10,558 nucleotides of DNA from JAFGED01 sp964551295 (GTDB taxonomy: Bacteria; Chloroflexota; Anaerolineae; B4-G1), in NCBI GenBank assembly GCA_964551295.1, contig CAZKDJ010000147.1, forward strand, positions 1-10,558. The letters run 5' to 3'. Each line of letters opens with the position of its first letter. Within the stretch, counting starts at the first letter, position 1. The position numbers and the translations under genes were made by a program. This document shows positions 7,281 to 10,558 of the stretch, piece by piece. The notes under the pieces were generated by a model. The model was not told where the DNA came from, searched no databases, and saw only the letters and a program-made list of their open reading frames with translations.

Positions 7281-8621
7281 ATGGTTGCTACCAACTCACT
7301 TATTCAAAAAGGCAGAGAAAAACAACTGCTCAACGACGGTATAGTCCACAGGTGGTATCGCTTCGTTCTCGCATTCCCTGATCACCTTGTCACTGAGATG
7401 TGCGAACGGTTCGACGCAACCCAGGGCGACATGGTGCTCGACCCATTCTGTGGAACCGGCACAACCTTGGTCGAATGCAAAAAGATGGGGCTCGATGTAA
7501 CGGGAATAGAGGCCAATCCCGCGAGCGTACTTGCATCGCAGGTCAAGACCGCCTGGGATACTGATCTCTTCCAACTGCGCGACGCTCTGTGGGAAATCAT
7601 AAACCAGACACAACCATTGTGTGAGCAATTGACTTTTTCGGCACAACCGCTCTTTGCCGACGCGTTCAATTCGGATCACTTGAAAACACAGCTTCTCGCC
7701 AACTCTCCAGAAGGGCAATACTTTGTTTCTTCTGGTATGCTGAAAAGAGGTTGGATTAGTGAAACACCATTTTACAAGACCATCGCCCTTCTGAATGAAA
7801 TCCGATCAATCGATTGCGATGATCAAGTCAAAAATGTGCTCAAGCTGGCGCTGGTGGCGATCCTGGTAGAGACCGTTGGCAACGTCAGCTTTGGGCCAGA
7901 GATATACGTCTCTGGGCGCAAGGAAGATGTTGACGTTCTTGGAACGTTTCGCAACAGGATGGAGACGATAATCTCTGACCTTGAAACCGTACAAACACTA
8001 CCTGCTAGGGGACACTCTCTAGTCCTGCCGGGCGATGCGAGAGAATGCGCTAAAATCCTGATCGAAAACGAGATCACATCCATAGATTACGTCATCACAT
8101 CTCCGCCTTATCCCACGGAAAAGGATTACACACGTCAAACCCGGCTTGAACTAGTATTTCTGGGCTTTGTGTATGACAGGCAAAGCCTTCAGCGCGTCAA
8201 ACGCGCGATGGTGCGCTCGCACAGCAAAGGAATCTATAAGGCAGACGATGATGGGCAGTGGGTCGCAGACATACCGGAGGTGCGTGCCATTGCCGACGAA
8301 CTACGCATAAAAATAAAGGACAAAACCTACGGGTTTGCCAAGCTCTATCCACGGATCATTGAGGAATACTTTGGAGGCATGCACAGACATTTGCAAAGCC
8401 TGAAAAAGGCGCTGCGAGTAGGAGGCCAATGTGCTTACGTGGTAGGAGACCAGCGAACCTATCTGCAAACTTACACCCCCACCGGGAAAATTCTGGGGAT
8501 CATCGCCGAGAGGCTCGGCTTTGTCGTTGAAGACGCATTGGTTTGGCGCGTACGGAAAGGCACAACCGGCTCTGGCGAAGAGATCAAGGAGGAAATCGTC
8601 ATCTTGAGAAAACCGCAATGA
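7281..8621 (+). CDS. DNA amino-methyltransferase (m4C or m6A), partner of the endonuclease
   Basis: 446 residues. S-adenosylmethionine-binding motif I is DPFCGTGTTL at 54-63, followed by GLDVTGIEANP (motif II acid). The catalytic motif IV is T-S-P-P-Y-P at 273-278. SPPY is common in N4-cytosine methylases but also occurs in N6-adenine enzymes, so the base is undecided. Motif I precedes motif IV with about 210 residues between, an alpha-class order, with the intervening region probably containing target recognition. The C-terminal part includes GGQCAYVVGDQ and RKGTTGSGEEIKEEIVILRK. It would methylate the host site recognised by the upstream endonuclease. A modest ribosome site AAGGA (7265-7269) lies 11 bases upstream. 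The stop overlaps the atpR start (ATGA, 8618-8621). It is the most AT-rich gene in the window (23 G+C in 7741-7800), unlike its ATPase neighbours. I see no separate promoter or controller-protein gene. Confidence 0.92.
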   Translation: MVATNSLIQKGREKQLLNDGIVHRWYRFVLAFPDHLVTEMCERFDATQGDMVLDPFCGTGTTLVECKKMGLDVTGIEANPASVLASQVKTAWDTDLFQLRDALWEIINQTQPLCEQLTFSAQPLFADAFNSDHLKTQLLANSPEGQYFVSSGMLKRGWISETPFYKTIALLNEIRSIDCDDQVKNVLKLALVAILVETVGNVSFGPEIYVSGRKEDVDVLGTFRNRMETIISDLETVQTLPARGHSLVLPGDARECAKILIENEITSIDYVITSPPYPTEKDYTRQTRLELVFLGFVYDRQSLQRVKRAMVRSHSKGIYKADDDGQWVADIPEVRAIADELRIKIKDKTYGFAKLYPRIIEEYFGGMHRHLQSLKKALRVGGQCAYVVGDQRTYLQTYTPTGKILGIIAERLGFVVEDALVWRVRKGTTGSGEEIKEEIVILRKPQ

Positions 8622-8911
8622 TTTCCTTATTCTGGCTCCCTATCGGCATCATCGTCGGCATACTCAACGACCTGACGCTGCGTTGGACAGTGGGCCGCCT
8701 GCGGTCCGGCCCACTCCTCACAAGGGTGCCACTGGTGGTGGCGGGGTTTGTCTTCCGTATGGGAAGCGCCACTGCACTGCTTATCCTTGCATCGCAGCAG
8801 GGCCTGGCACTGGGACTACTGGCGTTCGCCGGGTTATGGCTGGCCCGCTGGATCGCCATACTCGTCACTCTGTCCCCTCGCCAAACTTGGAATGAGTCAA
8901 TCTATGGATAG
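8618..8911 (+). CDS. atpR: N-type ATPase accessory membrane subunit AtpR
   Basis: 97 residues with three hydrophobic segments (about 3-20, 38-60, 63-84). AtpR is found only in N-ATPase operons, immediately before atpB. It is thought to act with AtpQ in assembly or ion handling of the membrane part. Arginines lie within or at the edges of the membrane segments (R47 in FVFRMG, R77 in LARW, also R22 and R27), a feature noted for this family. The ATG at 8618 overlaps the methyltransferase stop by 4 bases; no close ribosome site is visible (an AGGAGG lies 25 bases upstream), so translation probably depends on coupling to the upstream methylase. A longer in-frame ATG at 8543 would lie wholly in the methylase and is rejected. 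Its usual partner atpQ is not in the window. Confidence 0.85.
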   Translation: MISLFWLPIGIIVGILNDLTLRWTVGRLRSGPLLTRVPLVVAGFVFRMGSATALLILASQQGLALGLLAFAGLWLARWIAILVTLSPRQTWNESIYG

Positions 8912-9551
8912 AGTTGCCCCGCAAGTCGTCTTCCAGGTCTTGGGCATCTCTGTGACAGACACGGTCGTTTCGACGTGGTTCATGATGCTCGTCGTCATCG
9001 GTGGCGTCGTCGTCCTGCGCCGGTTTTTCCCGTCGCTGCTGGAGCGGCTGATCGGTTTCCTCAACACCACCATCTCCGACGTGATGGATCGACCCGCCGG
9101 GCCGTACCTGCCGTACCTGGGCGCCCTGGCCCTCTTTACCCTCGTCGCCAACGTCATCGGGGTGATCCCTGTAGTGACAACGCCGACCAAGGACCTCAAC
9201 ACCACGGCGGCGCTGGCCGTCACCGTCTTTTTCGCCGTCCACGTCTTTGGCATCCGCCAGAAGGGCGTGTGGGGACACGTAAAGAGTATGGCCGCGCCGC
9301 TGGGCCTGTTTTTCCTGATGCTGCCTCTGGACATTATCGGCCAGTTGAGCCGCACCCTGGCGCTCGCGCTGCGCCTTTTTGGCAATATCATGAGCTCCGA
9401 GCTGATCGTAGACGTCGTTTTTGAATTGGTCCCCATTATCGCGCCACTGCCCCTGATTGCACTGGGGTTGTTCACCGGCGTGTTACAAGCCTACATCTTT
9501 ACCATCCTAGCCGCCGTGTTCATCGGTCTGGCGGTGAGGGAGAACGCGTAG
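8904..9551 (+). CDS. atpB: N-type ATPase Fo subunit a
   Basis: About 215 residues and at least five membrane helices. Forms the ion path beside the c-ring. The essential stator arginine is R157 in LALRLFGN, followed by I-M-S-S-E, matching the family signature around E. coli Arg210. Upstream LPYLGALALFTLVANVIGVIP is the typical second conserved block, and GVLQAYIFTILAAVFIGLAV near the end is the conserved last helix with the Q-A-Y-I-F motif. The start is uncertain: ATG 8904 has GGAATGAG 7 bases upstream, whereas ATG 8892 (four residues longer) has no visible ribosome site. Either way the gene overlaps the end of atpR, by 8 or 20 bases. Length and position fit N-ATPase a subunits. Confidence 0.94.
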   Translation: MDRVAPQVVFQVLGISVTDTVVSTWFMMLVVIGGVVVLRRFFPSLLERLIGFLNTTISDVMDRPAGPYLPYLGALALFTLVANVIGVIPVVTTPTKDLNTTAALAVTVFFAVHVFGIRQKGVWGHVKSMAAPLGLFFLMLPLDIIGQLSRTLALALRLFGNIMSSELIVDVVFELVPIIAPLPLIALGLFTGVLQAYIFTILAAVFIGLAVRENA

Positions 9552-9574
9552 CAGAAAAGGAGTCTGAACAAAAT

Positions 9575-9823
9575 ATGGAATCCCAAACACTGATCACAGT
9601 CGTCGTCATCGTTGCATCCGGCATCGGCATCATGGGCAGCACGATCACCCTGGCCATCGTCGAGGGACGCGCCGTACTCAAGGCGCTGGAGGGCATGGTG
9701 CGTCAACCCGAAGTCGCCAACCGACTGTTCACCTCGCTCATCGTAGGCATGGCCCTGCTGGAAACGTCGGCGATCTATACTATCCTAGTGATCAGCCTCC
9801 TGCTCGGTCTCTTGGGAGGATAA
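9575..9823 (+). CDS. atpE: N-type ATPase Fo rotor subunit c with two-carboxylate motif
   Basis: 82 residues, two membrane helices joined by the polar loop R-Q-P-E (43-46). Multiple copies form the rotor ring that carries the coupling ion. Helix 2 holds the essential E63 in L-L-E-T-S-A-I-Y. T64, S65 and Y68 occupy the positions of the S66, T67 and Y70 Na+ ligands of Ilyobacter tartaricus. Helix 1 has E30 (I-V-E-G-R-A) where I. tartaricus has Q32, giving the two-carboxylate arrangement. This pattern allows Na+ binding, but a N-type rotor from Burkholderia pseudomallei was reported as proton-specific, so the ion cannot be settled. Unusually, the Gly-x-Gly-x-Gly run preceding this Glu is replaced by S-T-I-T-L-A-I-V. 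AAAAGGAG ends 12 bases before the ATG. Confidence 0.95.
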   Translation: MESQTLITVVVIVASGIGIMGSTITLAIVEGRAVLKALEGMVRQPEVANRLFTSLIVGMALLETSAIYTILVISLLLGLLGG

Positions 9824-9826
9824 TGG

Positions 9827-10558
9827 ATGCTGGAGCAGTTAAATCTCGAGACTATTCTCCTCCAACTGGCTAACTTTACGATCCTCGCCGTCGTGCTCTA
9901 TTTCGTGCTCTTCCGGCCCATGATGCGCAACTTGAGAGAACGAGAAGCCGAGAAGGAGCAGATAGCCCGCGAGACCGCACAGGATCGCCAGGAGGCTGAG
10001 CGGCTGCGCGCCGCACTGGAAGATCGACTGGCCGGCGTGGAGGAGGAGGCCACCGCCATCGTCGCGCGGGCCAGGGAGCAGGCCGAGGTCGAGCGGACGG
10101 CCCTACTACAAGAGGCCGAGACCGAGGCCGAACGCATTTTGACCGAGGCGCATGCCAACGCCGACCGCATCGGCAGCCAGACGATCGACGAGTTCCAGGA
10201 CGACCTCCTGGACACGATCCTGACCATCAGCGGACACGTCATCAGCCAGGTGACGCCGCCGGAGGTGCACGACGCATTGATCCAGCAGCTCAGCGACCGC
10301 ATCTGGGAGATGGGCCGCAGCGAGATGGGGCAGGTGGATACGCTGCGCCGCGCGCTGGGCGACCGCGAGCCCACCGTCTATGTGACGACGGCCCACCCGC
10401 TCACCTCGGAGCAGCAAGGGCTGCTGGCCCGCACCTTCACCGCGCTGGCCGACCGGCACGTCAACCTGGAGGTGACGACCGATCCCACGCTGGCCGCCGG
10501 CGTGCGCGTCCGCCTGGGCGATATGGTGGTCGATAACTCTATCGCCGACCGGCTGGAG
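9827..10558 (+). CDS. atpF: N-type ATPase subunit b with delta-like C-terminus, partial
   Basis: 244 codons are present and the frame continues past the right edge. One N-terminal membrane helix (about 8-30) ends in L-F-R-P-M-M, typical of b subunits, and is followed by a long charged coiled coil (about 33-155) rich in Glu, Ala and Arg. From about 175 the sequence changes: P-T-V-Y-V-T-T-A-H-P-L-T, then L-A-A-G-V-R-V-R-L-G-D near 222-232 and V-V-D-N-S-I. The latter matches the C-terminal signature of F1 delta (G-x-x-I/V-x-x-G-D-x-x-x-D-x-S). It is therefore a fused or extended b subunit that forms the peripheral stalk and probably stands in for delta, as N-ATPase operons lack a separate atpH. 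ATG at 9827 has GGGAGGA 6 bases upstream and lies 3 bases after the atpE stop. Confidence 0.93.
   Translation, partial: MLEQLNLETILLQLANFTILAVVLYFVLFRPMMRNLREREAEKEQIARETAQDRQEAERLRAALEDRLAGVEEEATAIVARAREQAEVERTALLQEAETEAERILTEAHANADRIGSQTIDEFQDDLLDTILTISGHVISQVTPPEVHDALIQQLSDRIWEMGRSEMGQVDTLRRALGDREPTVYVTTAHPLTSEQQGLLARTFTALADRHVNLEVTTDPTLAAGVRVRLGDMVVDNSIADRLE

Overview
The window looks like one end of a contig from a fairly GC-rich bacterium, most probably a member of the Chloroflexota. That placement is an inference from the kinds of proteins present, not from a marker gene. The first ~70 bases are almost pure C and look like a sequencing or assembly artefact. After them come a truncated minus-strand lipoprotein-like gene (1-661), a back-to-back promoter region, a plus-strand gene of unknown function (829-1515) and a large polytopic GT-C type glycosyltransferase (1719-3677). 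A leader region with a promoter-like sequence and a long imperfect hairpin (3702-3846) precedes the main feature of the window.

From 3847 to the right edge runs an operon for an N-type ATPase, the laterally mobile F-type rotary ATPase normally ordered atpD-C-Q-R-B-E-F-A-G. Here I see atpD (beta), atpC (epsilon), atpR, atpB (a), atpE (c) and the beginning of atpF (b with a delta-like C-terminus). atpA and atpG would be expected beyond the window. The c subunit carries glutamates in both helices (E30, E63) and Thr/Ser/Tyr at the usual Na+-ligand positions, so the rotor may be Na+-coupled, but this is not proven.

The ATPase operon is split between atpC and atpR, exactly where atpQ normally lies. 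In place of atpQ are three genes: a HExxH zinc-metallopeptidase-like protein (5651-6475), a PD-(D/E)XK restriction-endonuclease-like protein (6472-7266) and an alpha-order amino-methyltransferase with a TSPPYP motif (7281-8621). All three read in the operon direction. Four-base stop/start overlaps occur at atpC/peptidase, peptidase/endonuclease and methyltransferase/atpR, and there are only 14 bases between endonuclease and methyltransferase. The endonuclease and methyltransferase genes are visibly less GC-rich than the ATPase and peptidase genes, which suggests that a restriction-modification pair was captured seamlessly inside an energy-coupling operon. This arrangement is the most unusual thing in the window.

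I found no tRNA, rRNA, CRISPR array, transposase or convincing intrinsic terminator.
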